From the NCBI RefSeq assembly GCF_014773225.1, contig NZ_JACXAJ010000001.1, positions 372,001 through 436,000 on the forward strand: a DNA stretch of 64,000 nucleotides. Direction: 5' to 3'. Both the position numbers and the translations under genes were made by a program. The first letter of the stretch is position 1, and every line of letters begins with the position of its first letter. This DNA comes from Pontibacter aquaedesilientis (GTDB lineage Bacteria; Bacteroidota; Bacteroidia; Cytophagales; Hymenobacteraceae). Below are positions 52,654 through 62,144 of the stretch, piece after piece. The notes beneath the pieces were generated by a model, which was given only the letters and a program-made list of their open reading frames with translations, did not search any database and was not told the origin of the DNA.

Positions 52654-53448
52654 CTACTCGTGCGTATAATGCCTTTTCAGCCATTGGCTCAGGCCTTGCA
52701 GACCTGGAAACAGCACACGCTCCGTGATGTTGGCCTGATCTAACTTATCCCGGATCTCCCATTTCAGTTCGGCAGGTATGATCACCCGGAAATAAAGCTC
52801 CGGGTGTCTTTCCAGCCAGGCGCTCATATTGGCCTGTGCCGTTGACATGAGCGAGAAGAGGGCATACTGATGCACAATGCGGGCGTCGAGAGAAGGGGGC
52901 TCCAGAAAAACCACAAACTCTTCTGCCTGTAGTTGCGCCAGTTCCTTCAGCGAGGAGCAAACGGGCTGCAGCATGTCTGGGGTGAACACATTGGAGCCTT
53001 CCTCCCGGATAGCGGATTTGAGTGTAGTCGGCAGGAATTCGTTTGCCTTCACGTAATCCACGCACCAGATAGCACCGTCTTCGTTGTAGCTAGACAGGTT
53101 TTGGGTGGCAAAGTGCAGGGCCACGTAAGGAGAGTAAGTCCAGTCGAGCAGGCGGGTTGGCAAGCCATGGTGCTGGGCAACAGCCAGCCAGTTCCAAAGC
53201 GAATTGCCCGGAGCCGCATTGCTGTGGGCATACTTTTTGAAATTGCGGAGAATGTGCGGCTCCAACTCGTGGTAACGGCTGCCGAGGCGGGTCAGGCTGG
53301 TGCTCAGATCGTACTGTTTACTCCAGGAACCTCGGTAAGCATAAGAGGACCGGAAGCGCTTGATATTGTCGTTCCAGCTGTGGTCGAACAGGGCCGACTG
53401 TACCTCGGCCCAACTGGTTACGATGATGTCTTTTCCTTGTTTTTCCAT
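52654..53448 (-). CDS. FRG domain-containing protein
   Basis: 264 residues. FRSSYAYRGSWSKQYDLSTS is the FRG (PF08867) N-terminal motif, and LAVAQHHGLPTRLLDWTYSP is the conserved QHxGxPTRLLDWT signature. The function of FRG proteins is not established; several occur near phage-defence or mobile genes. No such partner is nearby here. No signal peptide. Confidence 0.9.
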   Translation of the reverse strand: MEKQGKDIIVTSWAEVQSALFDHSWNDNIKRFRSSYAYRGSWSKQYDLSTSLTRLGSRYHELEPHILRNFKKYAHSNAAPGNSLWNWLAVAQHHGLPTRLLDWTYSPYVALHFATQNLSSYNEDGAIWCVDYVKANEFLPTTLKSAIREEGSNVFTPDMLQPVCSSLKELAQLQAEEFVVFLEPPSLDARIVHQYALFSLMSTAQANMSAWLERHPELYFRVIIPAELKWEIRDKLDQANITERVLFPGLQGLSQWLKRHYTHE

Positions 53449-53650
53449 GCAAAGGGAGTAATTGTCATGAAATAGCAGGTGGTGCTGTTGCCGTATACCT
53501 GACTGCTGCCTCCATGGTTGTGTCCACCAATGATAGCGTTTATCAGCGTGATTCGCAACCTGGCATTAAACCTGGCCTGCCATACCTTAGCTGCATACGC
53601 TCGTTCTGTCCTGCTTCCCGTTTATGCCTGAACAGGTATAGGTTAAATGA

Positions 53651-54712
53651 TCAGAAGAAGCCAAGCTGCTTCCCTGCTCTGGTGCAGAAGTGGTTATGGT
53701 TGTACGGTTTCATGCTGCGACCTGCCATATACCTGTTGCGACTCATTTTGAAGAGTTTATTGATGGCATCCGCAAACTTGCCCTCACCCCGCATGCGGGT
53801 GCCAAAGCGGCTGTCGTTTAGCTGCCCGCCGTGGCAGTCCGCGATCTGGCTCAATACCTTGTCGGCGCGGTCCGGGAAAGCCCCCCTTATCCAGTCTTCG
53901 AAGATGGGGCCGATGCTGCCATTAAGCCGCACGATGGTATAGGCGGCGCTGCTGGCACCCGCCTCGGCTGCACCTTTGATGATGGCCGGTATTTCAGAGT
54001 CGTTGAGGCCGGGAATGATGGGGGCGACCATCACATTGACAGGTATACCGGCAGCGGCCAATTCCCGAACCACTTGCATGCGCCGGGCACCGGTGGCGGT
54101 GCGGGGTTCCAGTTTCTGGCGTAGCTTTTCGTCCAGGGTAGTAATGCTGATGTTCACATGCACCAGGTCCAGCTTGTTGAGCTGCTGCAGCAGGTCGATA
54201 TCGCGGAGGATGAGCGCATTTTTGGTGATGATACTGACCGGGTGGCGGTACTGCAGCAGCACTTCCAGCATACGCCGGGTGAGTTTCTTTTTCGCTTCGA
54301 TCGGCTGGTAGCAGTCGGTGTTGCCGGCCAGCATAATGGGCATCACCTGCCAGTTCTGGTTCTCCAACTGCCTGGCCAGTACTTCCGGGGCATTCTCCTT
54401 CACGATAATCTTGCGCTCAAAGTCCAGCCCGGCACCGTAGCCCCAGTATTGGTGCGTGTTGCGGGCATAGCAGTACACACAGCCGTGTTCGCAGCCCTGG
54501 TAGGGGTTCATGGAGTAGGTTAGGCCCAGGTCCGGGCTCTCCACTTTATTCACGATTTTTTTCGGATGTTCGGCAAAGAACTCGGTTTTAGAGTTGGACA
54601 GCATCGCTTCGTCCAGGCCTTCGACGTGCTCGGCGACGTATGCTTGTTTCAGGTAGGGGTTGGCGGGATTATACTGTGCGCCCCGGCCTTTCAAAAATTC
54701 CTTTGCTTTCAT
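53651..54712 (-). CDS. PA0069-type radical SAM protein
   Basis: 353 residues from the ATG at 54712. The iron-sulfur motif CEHGCVYCYARNTH (CxxxCxxC), the surrounding NPYQGCEHGC and later RHPVSIITKN and IPVNVMVAPIIPGLND are the PA0069 family signature. The reaction is unknown. It lies 19 bases downstream of umuC on the same strand, so it may be part of the SOS operon, which would be informative. Confidence 0.92.
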   Translation of the reverse strand: MKAKEFLKGRGAQYNPANPYLKQAYVAEHVEGLDEAMLSNSKTEFFAEHPKKIVNKVESPDLGLTYSMNPYQGCEHGCVYCYARNTHQYWGYGAGLDFERKIIVKENAPEVLARQLENQNWQVMPIMLAGNTDCYQPIEAKKKLTRRMLEVLLQYRHPVSIITKNALILRDIDLLQQLNKLDLVHVNISITTLDEKLRQKLEPRTATGARRMQVVRELAAAGIPVNVMVAPIIPGLNDSEIPAIIKGAAEAGASSAAYTIVRLNGSIGPIFEDWIRGAFPDRADKVLSQIADCHGGQLNDSRFGTRMRGEGKFADAINKLFKMSRNRYMAGRSMKPYNHNHFCTRAGKQLGFF

Positions 54713-54731
54713 TGTGTGTTTGTTTTGAATT

Positions 54732-56006
54732 TCACCCCACTCCAATGCACAGCAATTCCTCCAGCTGCGTGGTATAGCAAGGCGATTTTTTTTCGCACTT
54801 AAGCTGCCAGGGGCGGGTGGTGCCCTGTGCGGCGCAGGTTACCTTGTCGCGGCCCCAGGCGCTGTTGAGCTTGTCGAGTGCCTGCATGAGACGCTGGTGC
54901 TTGTCGCGGTCCACGGTGTCGAGCAGGGAGGTCTGTACCTGGTTCTGTGGCCGCAGCTCCGACACGATCACACCACTCTTCTTATAGCGGTAGCCGGGCC
55001 GGTAGAGCGCCTGCAGGGCCAAACTAGCGTACTGTACCAGCTCCAGCGTGCTGTTGGTGGCCGTAGGAAGCGCCATGGTTTTGCTGTTGAAATACTGTGG
55101 GTCGGTTTCCCGGAAGGGATTGGTCTGCAGGAAAACCGTGATAGCCCCTGCGCAGCTACGCTGACGGCGCAGCTTGGCCGCACAGCGCGAGGTATAGTTG
55201 GCTGTGGCCTCCTGTAACTGCGACAGCGACGAAACGGCAGCGCCAAAGGAGCGGGAGGTGCAGATGTTCTGCTTGTTCACAGCAACCATTTCCAGGTCCA
55301 GGCAAGGTTCGCCGCGCAGCTCCCGAACGGTGCGCAGCCCCACTACCGTCATGTGCTTTTTCACGAAAGCATCGGGGGCGTTGCGCAGGTCCAGCGCGGT
55401 ATGTATGCCAAAAGCGGCCAGCTTCTTAGCGTAACGGCGGCCAATGCCCCACACATCGCCTACCTCCGTGCGCCGCAATGCCTCTTCGGTGTGCCGTTCG
55501 TCCGTGAGTACCAATACGCCATCCGCCTTTTTCGATTTCTTGGAGAGCCGGTTGGCCAGCTTGGCCAGCGTCTTGGTCGGCGCCACACCTACCGAGACCG
55601 GTATACCTGTCCAGGTCTTCACGGTATGGCGCAGCTCCCCGGCGTATTGGTTCAGGTCGCGCCCGTAGAAGTTTCCCAAATCCAGGAAAGCTTCGTCGAT
55701 GGAGTATACCTCCAGGTTAGGCGTGAACTGCCCCAGCGTCTGCATGACCCGGGCCGACATGTCGCCATACAAGGTGTAGTTGCTGCTGAAAACGTGTATG
55801 TTATGGCGTTCTATCGCATCTTTTGCTTTAAATGCTGGTTCGCCCATCTGTATACCCAGCGCCTTGGCTTCGTTGGACCGGGCGATGATGCAGCCGTCGT
55901 TGTTGGAGAGCACCACGATGGGTTGTCCCTCAAGTTTCGGATCGAAGACCCGCTCGCAGGAGGCGTAAAAGTTGTTGCAGTCCACGAGGGCGAAGAGGCT
56001 AGTCAT
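54732..56006 (-). CDS. umuC: Y-family DNA polymerase, UmuC type
   Basis: 424 residues. The catalytic motifs [18 protein letters not shown] and [10 protein letters not shown] (SIDE) are intact. Thumb and little-finger regions ([35 protein letters not shown]) follow in the normal order. Pol V-type polymerases copy damaged DNA. The start overlaps umuD by eight bases, which ensures coupled translation. Confidence 0.95.
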   Translation of the reverse strand: MTSLFALVDCNNFYASCERVFDPKLEGQPIVVLSNNDGCIIARSNEAKALGIQMGEPAFKAKDAIERHNIHVFSSNYTLYGDMSARVMQTLGQFTPNLEVYSIDEAFLDLGNFYGRDLNQYAGELRHTVKTWTGIPVSVGVAPTKTLAKLANRLSKKSKKADGVLVLTDERHTEEALRRTEVGDVWGIGRRYAKKLAAFGIHTALDLRNAPDAFVKKHMTVVGLRTVRELRGEPCLDLEMVAVNKQNICTSRSFGAAVSSLSQLQEATANYTSRCAAKLRRQRSCAGAITVFLQTNPFRETDPQYFNSKTMALPTATNSTLELVQYASLALQALYRPGYRYKKSGVIVSELRPQNQVQTSLLDTVDRDKHQRLMQALDKLNSAWGRDKVTCAAQGTTRPWQLKCEKKSPCYTTQLEELLCIGVG

Positions 56007-56469
56007 GGCGGCTGTCTACTTTATGAAGCGACCACACCACCACGCCCCAGGGTTTGAAATCCATTTCCTCGGTAATCTCCATCGGCGGGTAGGCGTCGTT
56101 GGCTGGCTGCAGGAACATGCGCGAACCTTTTTTGAGGAGGCGCTTTACTGTGAACTCGCCATCTACCACTCCGATGATGATGTGCCCGTGACTGGGTTTC
56201 AGGGAGCGGTCTACCACCAGGATATCCCCGTCGTGCAGGCGGGCATCGCGCATGGACTCGCCCCGCACCCGCACCAGGTAAGTAGCAGTGGGGTTGTTGA
56301 TGAGTACCTGCTGCAGATTGATCTTGTCCTCCAGGTAATCATCGGCTGGGGAGGGGAATCCCGCAGCGACATAGCATTGGCTGATGGGCAATTCCAGCAG
56401 CTCGGGCAAGGGCATGGGCAACAGTTCGAGGTTGCATGGCAAGGCGTGTAGGGTATGTGTTTTTTCCAT
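55999..56469 (-). CDS. umuD: UmuD-like autoproteolytic subunit (LexA/UmuD S24 peptidase)
   Basis: 156 residues from the ATG at 56469. [18 protein letters not shown] is the typical cleavage region (the Ala-Gly bond), [14 protein letters not shown] holds the catalytic Ser, and [13 protein letters not shown] the Lys. Cleavage after RecA activation produces UmuD' that works with UmuC. An operator-like palindrome lies upstream (56526-56543). The frame extends further upstream, but [11 protein letters not shown] gives the normal length. Confidence 0.95.
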   Translation of the reverse strand: MEKTHTLHALPCNLELLPMPLPELLELPISQCYVAAGFPSPADDYLEDKINLQQVLINNPTATYLVRVRGESMRDARLHDGDILVVDRSLKPSHGHIIIGVVDGEFTVKRLLKKGSRMFLQPANDAYPPMEITEEMDFKPWGVVVWSLHKVDSRHD

Positions 56470-56507
56470 AGTGCTGTCTGTTTTGGTCTCTTTCGCGACA
56501 CACGCCT

Positions 56508-56543
56508 CAAATATAGAGTTTGCTAATATATTTGGCAATATAT
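56508..56543 (-). promoter_or_regulatory. umuDC promoter with SOS-like operator
   Basis: Minus-strand TATATTTG (56508-56515) is the -7 box and TTGC (56535-56538) the -33, separated by 19 bases. ATATATT-TGGC-AATATAT (56526-56543) is a perfect 7-bp inverted repeat over the -33 box, a good position for a LexA-type repressor site. Confidence 0.6.
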
Positions 56544-56918
56544 ACTAAAAATTTTAGTTTTTAGTTTTCTTCGGGAAATGTTCGTTCGCCTTTAAAGAAG
56601 TCTGATTGGGGGGCACAGGCCAAATGGGAACCCATCAACAGGACTGTTTTTTCGCAGGCGATGTGTCCATCGCAAAAGCCGACAAACTGCTGAGGGCACA
56701 GCATTTGGGCAAGCTGACTTATTGTATCTTTTTTTTGTTTAAATAACTTGTTGTCAGTGTTTTTTATATGCTTATGTTAAGTATAAATTTAGGGTAATTT
56801 GTGTGGTTATCAACACTCCAAGCGAATGGTACCCGAAGTCTATTAGCAGGCCAAAACGACTTACAATGATTATCGGCATGGGTGCTGGCATAGTAGTTCT
56901 TTGTGCGGGATAAAAGCT
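56544..56918. other. intergenic region with hairpin, possible small RNA
   Basis: About 375 bases with no supported gene. It has a G6 run near 56608, a hairpin GCGATG-TGTC-CATCGC at about 56660-56676 flanked by T6 and AAAA, and a T8 run near 56730. The features could belong to a small RNA or a long leader, but no known family was recognised. Confidence 0.35.
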
Positions 56919-56926
56919 TACATTTG
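56919..56926 (+). promoter_or_regulatory. -7 promoter box of aminotransferase gene
   Basis: TACATTTG matches TAnnTTTG, 17 bases before the start codon. A TTTG at 56900-56903 is only 15 bases upstream, closer than usual, so the -33 assignment is uncertain. Confidence 0.5.
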
Positions 56927-56943
56927 AGGAAATTATACAAAGC

Positions 56944-58191
56944 ATGATACAGCGCAGCACACGGCTCGATGCGGTTCATTACGAACTGTGCGGCCCCCTA
57001 TACGAGAAGGCAAAAGAACTGGAGTTGGCGGGCCACCGCATCACCAAACTGAACATCGGCAACCCGGCCCCTTTTGGATTTGATGCGCCGGAGGAAGTAA
57101 CCCGGAGTATTATGGATAACCTATGGCATGCGCAGGGTTACTCCGACCATAAAGGACTGCTGTCTGCCCGCGAGGCCCTTAGAGATTATTATACCGCCAA
57201 AGGTATAGCTGGCATCCATACGGATGACATTTCTATTGGCAACGGCGTAAGTGAGCTCATTCTGCATGCCGTGCAGGGTTTGCTCAATACCGGCGACGAG
57301 GTGCTGGTGCCTTCCCCGGATTACCCACTCTGGACGGCGGCCGTGCGCTTTTCGGGGGGCAGGGCTGTGCATTACCGCTGCGACGAGCAATCAGACTGGA
57401 ATCCTGACCTGGAGGACATTAAAAGTAAGATCACAAGCCGTACCAAGGGTATTGTCATCATCAACCCCAATAACCCGACGGGTGCGGTATACGCGCCAGA
57501 GCTGTTGCAGAAGTTGGTAGAACTGGCGGCGGAGCATAGCCTGGTGCTGTTCTCAGATGAGATCTATGACAAGATCCTGTACGATGAGGTGGAATACCGC
57601 TCCACGGCCACGTTTTCGGAGGAGGTGCTCACAGTGACCTTTAGCGGTCTGTCCAAAAACTACCTGGCGGCCGGCTTTCGGGCGGGCTGGATGCTGGTGA
57701 GCGGCAACAAGGCCAAGGCTAAAAGCTACCTTGAGGGGCTCAACACGATGGCCAGTCTGCGGGTATGCAGCAACGTGCCGGCGCAGTTCGGAATACAGGC
57801 AGCGCTGGAGGGCTCCCAGCACATACAGGACCTGGTGTCGCCTACAGGCAGGCTGCGGCAGCAACGCGACATTTGCTACGACAAGCTCATCGCTATACCT
57901 GGCATCTCCTGCGTGAAACCCAAAGGCGCCTTTTATCTATTTCCTAAAATTGATGTGAAGCGGTATAACATACTAGATGATCAGGCTTTTGTGTTGGATT
58001 TCCTGCGGGAACAGCATGTGCTGCTGGTGCAGGGCAGCGGTTTTAACTGGCAGCAGCCGGACCACTTCCGTATCGTATACCTGCCCGAAATACAGGAGCT
58101 GAGCAAAACGATGGACAAACTGGCCTTGTTCCTGCAAGCTTACAAAGGTGCCGGGGCGACGGCTGATAGGTATACGGCAAGTGCCCTGTAG
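56944..58191 (+). CDS. class I/II aminotransferase (AlaA/AspC-like, PLP-dependent)
   Basis: 415 residues. GNPAPFGFDAPEEV near the start, NGVSELILHAVQGLLNTGDEVLVPSPDYPLW, NPNNPTGAVY, SDEIYDKILYD and the PLP lysine in FSGLSKNYLAAGFRAGWML are in the expected order for alanine/aspartate-type aminotransferases. The AlaA group is the best guess, which would connect with alanine dehydrogenase in metabolism, but no genetic link is seen. A run of ten C lies just after the stop. Confidence 0.92.
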   Translation: MIQRSTRLDAVHYELCGPLYEKAKELELAGHRITKLNIGNPAPFGFDAPEEVTRSIMDNLWHAQGYSDHKGLLSAREALRDYYTAKGIAGIHTDDISIGNGVSELILHAVQGLLNTGDEVLVPSPDYPLWTAAVRFSGGRAVHYRCDEQSDWNPDLEDIKSKITSRTKGIVIINPNNPTGAVYAPELLQKLVELAAEHSLVLFSDEIYDKILYDEVEYRSTATFSEEVLTVTFSGLSKNYLAAGFRAGWMLVSGNKAKAKSYLEGLNTMASLRVCSNVPAQFGIQAALEGSQHIQDLVSPTGRLRQQRDICYDKLIAIPGISCVKPKGAFYLFPKIDVKRYNILDDQAFVLDFLREQHVLLVQGSGFNWQQPDHFRIVYLPEIQELSKTMDKLALFLQAYKGAGATADRYTASAL

Positions 58192-58392
58192 GTACCCCCC
58201 CCCCGAAACGCGCACGGCTATACCTGTCTTGTCTAGTCTAGTCTGTGCCTTAGGAAGAGGCCAGGGCGCCCACAGCAGGAATGAAATTCATTAAAATTTA
58301 GTGGCTTTTAAACAAAATAGTGCTTTGCTTTGTGATATTATAGTAATGCTATTGTTTTATGGTTTAAAGCTATTGGTAAACTGAGGTAAGCT

Positions 58393-59958
58393 ATGGTTAG
58401 TTTTAAAGAAATTAAGAATGATCTGCCGGCAGGCATTGTCGTGTTTCTGGTGGCAGTGCCGCTCTGCCTGGGTATTGCGATGGCGTCTGGCGCTCCTCTT
58501 TTCTCCGGCATCATCGCCGGCTTTGTCGGTGGTATCGTCGTAACGCTCATCAGCGGCTCGCAGCTGGGGGTAAGCGGCCCGGCGGCAGGGCTGGCCGTCA
58601 TTGTGCTGCATGCCATCGAGGGCCTGGGCAGCTATGAGGTGTTCCTGTCTGCCGTGGTGCTGGCGGGGGCCTTCCAACTGGCGTTGGGCTTCCTGAAAGC
58701 GGGCAGCATTGGGTATTATTTCCCGTCGTCGGTTATCAAAGGCATGCTGTCAGGTATAGGGGTGATTATTATCCTAAAGCAGATTCCCCATGCCTTCGGG
58801 TACGACGAAAGCTATGAGGGGAGCCTGCACTTCATGGAGCCGGACGGAAAGACCACATTCTCGCTTCTTTTTGATGCGATCCGGTATGTCTCGCCCGCCG
58901 CTGTCATCATCAGTGGGCTGTCGCTTGCCATCCTGATCTTTTGGGAGCAGATACTATCCAAGAAGGGGAAAATTTTCCAGATCATACAGGGGCCGCTGGT
59001 GGTGGTGATCCTGGGCATCGTGCTCAACCTGCTTTTCCTAAACGTTTACCCCGAAATGGCCTTGAGCGCCAATCATCTGGTGGAATTGCCAGTGGCTGAC
59101 AGCTTGGGCGGTTTCTTCCAGCAGTTCACCGCGCCTGATTTTAGCCGTGTGCTGACCTACGAGGTGCTGTTCCTAGCGGGTACGCTTGCCATTGTGGCTA
59201 GTCTGGAGACCCTGCTGTGCTTGGAAGCAACCGATAAACTCGACCCCTACAAGCGCATCAGCCCGGCTAACAGGGAGTTGAAGGCCCAAGGGGTGGGTAA
59301 CATCGTGTCTGGGCTGCTGGGCGGCTTACCGGTAACGCAGGTGATTGTGCGCAGCTCTGCCAACATACAGTCCGGTGGCCGCACCAAACTCTCCGCCCTT
59401 ATTCATGGAGTGCTCATCCTAGGCAGCGTTATCGCTATACCTGGCCTGCTCAATATGATTCCGCTGGCTTCACTGGCCGCCATCCTGATCGTGGTAGGGT
59501 ATAAGCTGGCCAAACCAGCTCTGTTCAAGAGCATGTACCGTGGTGGCTGGAACCAGTTTCTGCCTTTTGTGGTAACCGTGCTGGCCATCGTCTTCACAGA
59601 CCTGCTCACAGGTATAGGCATCGGTATGGTGGTGGGAATCTTCTTTATCCTGAAAAACAGCTACCATGTGTCGCACACCATGCTAACAGAAAAAACGCCC
59701 GCAGGCAAAGAGAAGTACCGGATGGTGCTGGCCGAGGAGGTGACCTTCCTGAACAAAGGCAATATCATGCAAACGCTCCGGAAAATACCAGCCAACGCCG
59801 AGCTCGAGATCGACATGTCGCGATCGGCTGTGGTGGACCCCGACGTGCGAGAACTCATTGAGGACTACAAAAACACGGCCCGCAGCAACAACATCAAGCT
59901 AAGCATAAAAGAAACAGCTGAGGATGAAAAGCTGGAATACGAGGGCATGAAGTTCTAA
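58393..59958 (+). CDS. SulP family inorganic anion transporter (bicarbonate-type)
   Basis: 521 residues with about 11-12 membrane helices. The sulfate/bicarbonate permease motif in the N-terminal part is VAVPLCLGIAMASGAPLFSGI, with GLPVTQVIVRSSANIQSGGRTKLSALIHG and ASLETLLCLEATDKLDP in the core. The C-terminal region after about 455 is a reduced STAS-like domain (AELEIDMSRSAVVDPDVRELIEDY). Next to a carbonic anhydrase and regulator, so uptake of bicarbonate is likely, as for BicA-like proteins. Confidence 0.92.
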   Translation: MVSFKEIKNDLPAGIVVFLVAVPLCLGIAMASGAPLFSGIIAGFVGGIVVTLISGSQLGVSGPAAGLAVIVLHAIEGLGSYEVFLSAVVLAGAFQLALGFLKAGSIGYYFPSSVIKGMLSGIGVIIILKQIPHAFGYDESYEGSLHFMEPDGKTTFSLLFDAIRYVSPAAVIISGLSLAILIFWEQILSKKGKIFQIIQGPLVVVILGIVLNLLFLNVYPEMALSANHLVELPVADSLGGFFQQFTAPDFSRVLTYEVLFLAGTLAIVASLETLLCLEATDKLDPYKRISPANRELKAQGVGNIVSGLLGGLPVTQVIVRSSANIQSGGRTKLSALIHGVLILGSVIAIPGLLNMIPLASLAAILIVVGYKLAKPALFKSMYRGGWNQFLPFVVTVLAIVFTDLLTGIGIGMVVGIFFILKNSYHVSHTMLTEKTPAGKEKYRMVLAEEVTFLNKGNIMQTLRKIPANAELEIDMSRSAVVDPDVRELIEDYKNTARSNNIKLSIKETAEDEKLEYEGMKF

Positions 59959-60028
59959 ACCCGAATTAGCTTATTTCATTGGGTTGCCGCCCAATAACTA
60001 TAAAAGTATTATCAACCAGATTAAAAAT

Positions 60029-60709
60029 ATGAGAACCATGAGAACACAAAACAAAGAAACACAGGCCGAACTAACCCCGCAGCGCGCAAAAGAAATTCTA
60101 TTGGAAGGAAACAAGCGCTTTGTAAGCAACCTAAAAGTGAACCGCAACCTGCTGCAGCAGGTCAACGAGACCTCCGAAGGCCAGTTTCCATTCGCGATTG
60201 TGCTGAGCTGCATCGACTCCCGCACTTCAGCCGAGTTGGTCTTCGACCAGGGGTTGGGTGATATTTTCAGTGCCCGCATTGCCGGCAACATCGTGAACGA
60301 GGACATACTGGGCAGCATGGAGTTTGCCTGCAAAGTAGCTGGTTCCAAACTGGTCGTGGTGTTGGGCCATAGCAAGTGCGGCGCCATAAAAGGGGCCTGC
60401 GACCATGTGGAGATGGGCAACCTGAGTACACTGCTGCACAAAATTGAGCCAGCTGTGAATGCCGTGAGCTATGATGGTGAGAGAAGCTCCAAGAATCCAG
60501 ACTTCGTGGAAAAAGTAGCCGAGACCAACGTTGTGTGGACGGTTGGCGAAATCAAAAAGAACAGTCCGATCCTTCGGGAGATGATTGAAAAAGGTGAGAT
60601 TGGGATTGTAGGCGGTATGTACGACGTGGAAACCGGCGTAGTAACGTTCTATGACGACGTTGAGAATATGACGGAAGCTTTGCATGAAGAACTTGCTGGC
60701 AAATATTAA
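60029..60709 (+). CDS. beta-class carbonic anhydrase
   Basis: 226 residues from ATG 60029 (a second ATG at 60038). CIDSR and GHSKCGA provide the zinc ligands and catalytic Asp-Arg pair of beta-carbonic anhydrases. A TTG-started longer frame (59984) would add residues without motif value. It lies 70 bases after the SulP gene and overlaps the TetR gene by 26 bases, so the three form an operon for inorganic carbon supply. Confidence 0.93.
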   Translation: MRTMRTQNKETQAELTPQRAKEILLEGNKRFVSNLKVNRNLLQQVNETSEGQFPFAIVLSCIDSRTSAELVFDQGLGDIFSARIAGNIVNEDILGSMEFACKVAGSKLVVVLGHSKCGAIKGACDHVEMGNLSTLLHKIEPAVNAVSYDGERSSKNPDFVEKVAETNVVWTVGEIKKNSPILREMIEKGEIGIVGGMYDVETGVVTFYDDVENMTEALHEELAGKY

Positions 60710-61364
60710 GATTAGAGTAGAGGAGAAGGTATACCTCAAAGACCCGGAAGCTTCGGGCAAGGGACGTGACATCATCAAGCATGGTATCCTGCTGATAGAC
60801 GAACTGGGACTGGAGGCCTTCACCTTTAAAAAACTGGCTGAACGGATCGGCAGCACGGAGGCGACCATTTACAGGTATTTTGAGAGTAAGCACATGCTGC
60901 TCTCATACCTGATCTCCTGGTACTGGAACTGGCTGGAGTACCGACTCGTTTTCGCGACCAACAACATTGCATCGGCAGAGGCCCGGCTTCGCATCGCCAT
61001 CAGCATCCTGTCAGGCAGGATCGAGAACGACATGGACTTTGAGCACATCGACGAAGTGACGCTGCAGCGCATTGTGGTGGCTGAATCGGCCAAAGCCTAC
61101 CTGACCAAAGAGGTAGACGCCAATAACAAGGAAGGCTTCTTCTTAAGCTACAAGCGGCTGTGCAAGCGCATTGCCGACATTGTGCTGGAGATCAACCCGG
61201 ACTACAAGTACCCGGCCTCCCTGGTTTCCACTGTGGCCGAAAGTGCGCATTACCAAAAGTTCTTTGCACTGCACCTGCCCTCGCTGACGGATATTCATGA
61301 CGACAACCGGAACGAGCTGGAGGACTTTCTGACCCATATGGTGTTCAAAACAATCGAGCAGTAA
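60684..61364 (+). CDS. TetR/AcrR family regulator of the carbon-uptake operon
   Basis: 226 residues. N-terminal TetR HTH: IIKHGILLIDELGLEAFTFKKLAERIGSTEATIYRYFESKHMLLSYL. The C-terminal part is all helical with a ligand-pocket arrangement. The 26-base overlap with the carbonic anhydrase gene suggests it controls its own operon; the ligand is unknown. Confidence 0.85.
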   Translation: MKNLLANIKIRVEEKVYLKDPEASGKGRDIIKHGILLIDELGLEAFTFKKLAERIGSTEATIYRYFESKHMLLSYLISWYWNWLEYRLVFATNNIASAEARLRIAISILSGRIENDMDFEHIDEVTLQRIVVAESAKAYLTKEVDANNKEGFFLSYKRLCKRIADIVLEINPDYKYPASLVSTVAESAHYQKFFALHLPSLTDIHDDNRNELEDFLTHMVFKTIEQ

Positions 61365-61373
61365 ACGAACCAG

Positions 61374-61434
61374 AAGCATTAATAACAAAGGACAGCACCG
61401 AAATAGATCGGGCTGCCCTTTGTTATTAATGCTT
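61374..61434. terminator. terminator after the SulP-carbonic anhydrase-TetR operon
   Basis: AAGCATTAATAACAAAGG and CCTTTGTTATTAATGCTT, perfect 18-base arms with an inner imperfect stem (CAGC/GCTG, CCG/CGG). Bidirectional. Confidence 0.9.
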
Positions 61435-61446
61435 ATACCTGCTGGG

Positions 61447-61806
61447 TTATGCGGCTATCGGCTGTGCTTTGGCCGCTGCCTGCAGCTCCTCCAGCGTGCG
61501 GGCCTTATCAAAGAGCGTGTCAAGTTGGAGTAAGCGGAACAGGCGCTCTGTGGTGGCGTTCATGCCATAAAGCACCACTTTCACGTTCTGTTTTCTGATC
61601 TGTAGGAGTTCGCTCACAAAGGAGCATATGCTGCTGTTGGTCAGGTGAACGCGGTCCACGTGCGAACAGTCAATCCAAAGCTGTTGGTCTTGGAGGGGAA
61701 GAGCGGTGGACAGCGCCTGCCGGATGGCGGCAAATGCCTGTTCATTTACAAGTCCCTGTACAATTGTGGCGTGCTGGTTGCGATGAGTGTGGTTGGTTAT
61801 TTCCAT
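61447..61806 (-). CDS. STAS-domain protein (anti-anti-sigma-like)
   Basis: 119 residues. The length, WIDCSHVDRVHLTNSSICSFVSELLQIRKQNVKVVLYG and the following ATTERLFRLLQLDTLF are the STAS fold pattern, with Ser residues (NSSI) at the usual phosphoserine position. It could be the partner of the SpoIIE phosphatase at 1175, but they are 60 kb apart and the link is only inferred. No anti-sigma factor is near. Confidence 0.75.
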   Translation of the reverse strand: MEITNHTHRNQHATIVQGLVNEQAFAAIRQALSTALPLQDQQLWIDCSHVDRVHLTNSSICSFVSELLQIRKQNVKVVLYGMNATTERLFRLLQLDTLFDKARTLEELQAAAKAQPIAA

Positions 61807-62144
61807 ATCGATGCCTCTTAAAAAAGTTAAACATGCAGAGGAGGGGCCAATCGCAGGGTTAAACCTTATCAGGAGTTTGCTTGCAATTACTTACACAACC
61901 TCTTCTTCTTTGTCTGCTTTCTCAAATGCTGCTGTTTTTGAGATACGTGTATATTGTATTTTTTAAGTACGCGTCAATAGATATATAGTTATTGTAATTT
62001 AGTTAAAACTGAGTAAGGGTACAAAATCGCAATGTATGTGTTCACTAATCAGGAAGAAAGGTATAAGCAAGGAGGATTTGAGTTGGATTTAACTTATGTT
62101 CGTGAAAGCGCAACTGCGGCCAGGCTATCTCTGGCAAGCCAGGG
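61807..62144. other. intergenic region, nothing clear
   Basis: 338 AT-rich bases. Promoters for the minus-strand STAS gene probably lie here but I cannot define them. A 67-codon plus-strand frame from 62032 runs antisense into the TetR gene and has no supporting features. Confidence 0.4.
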
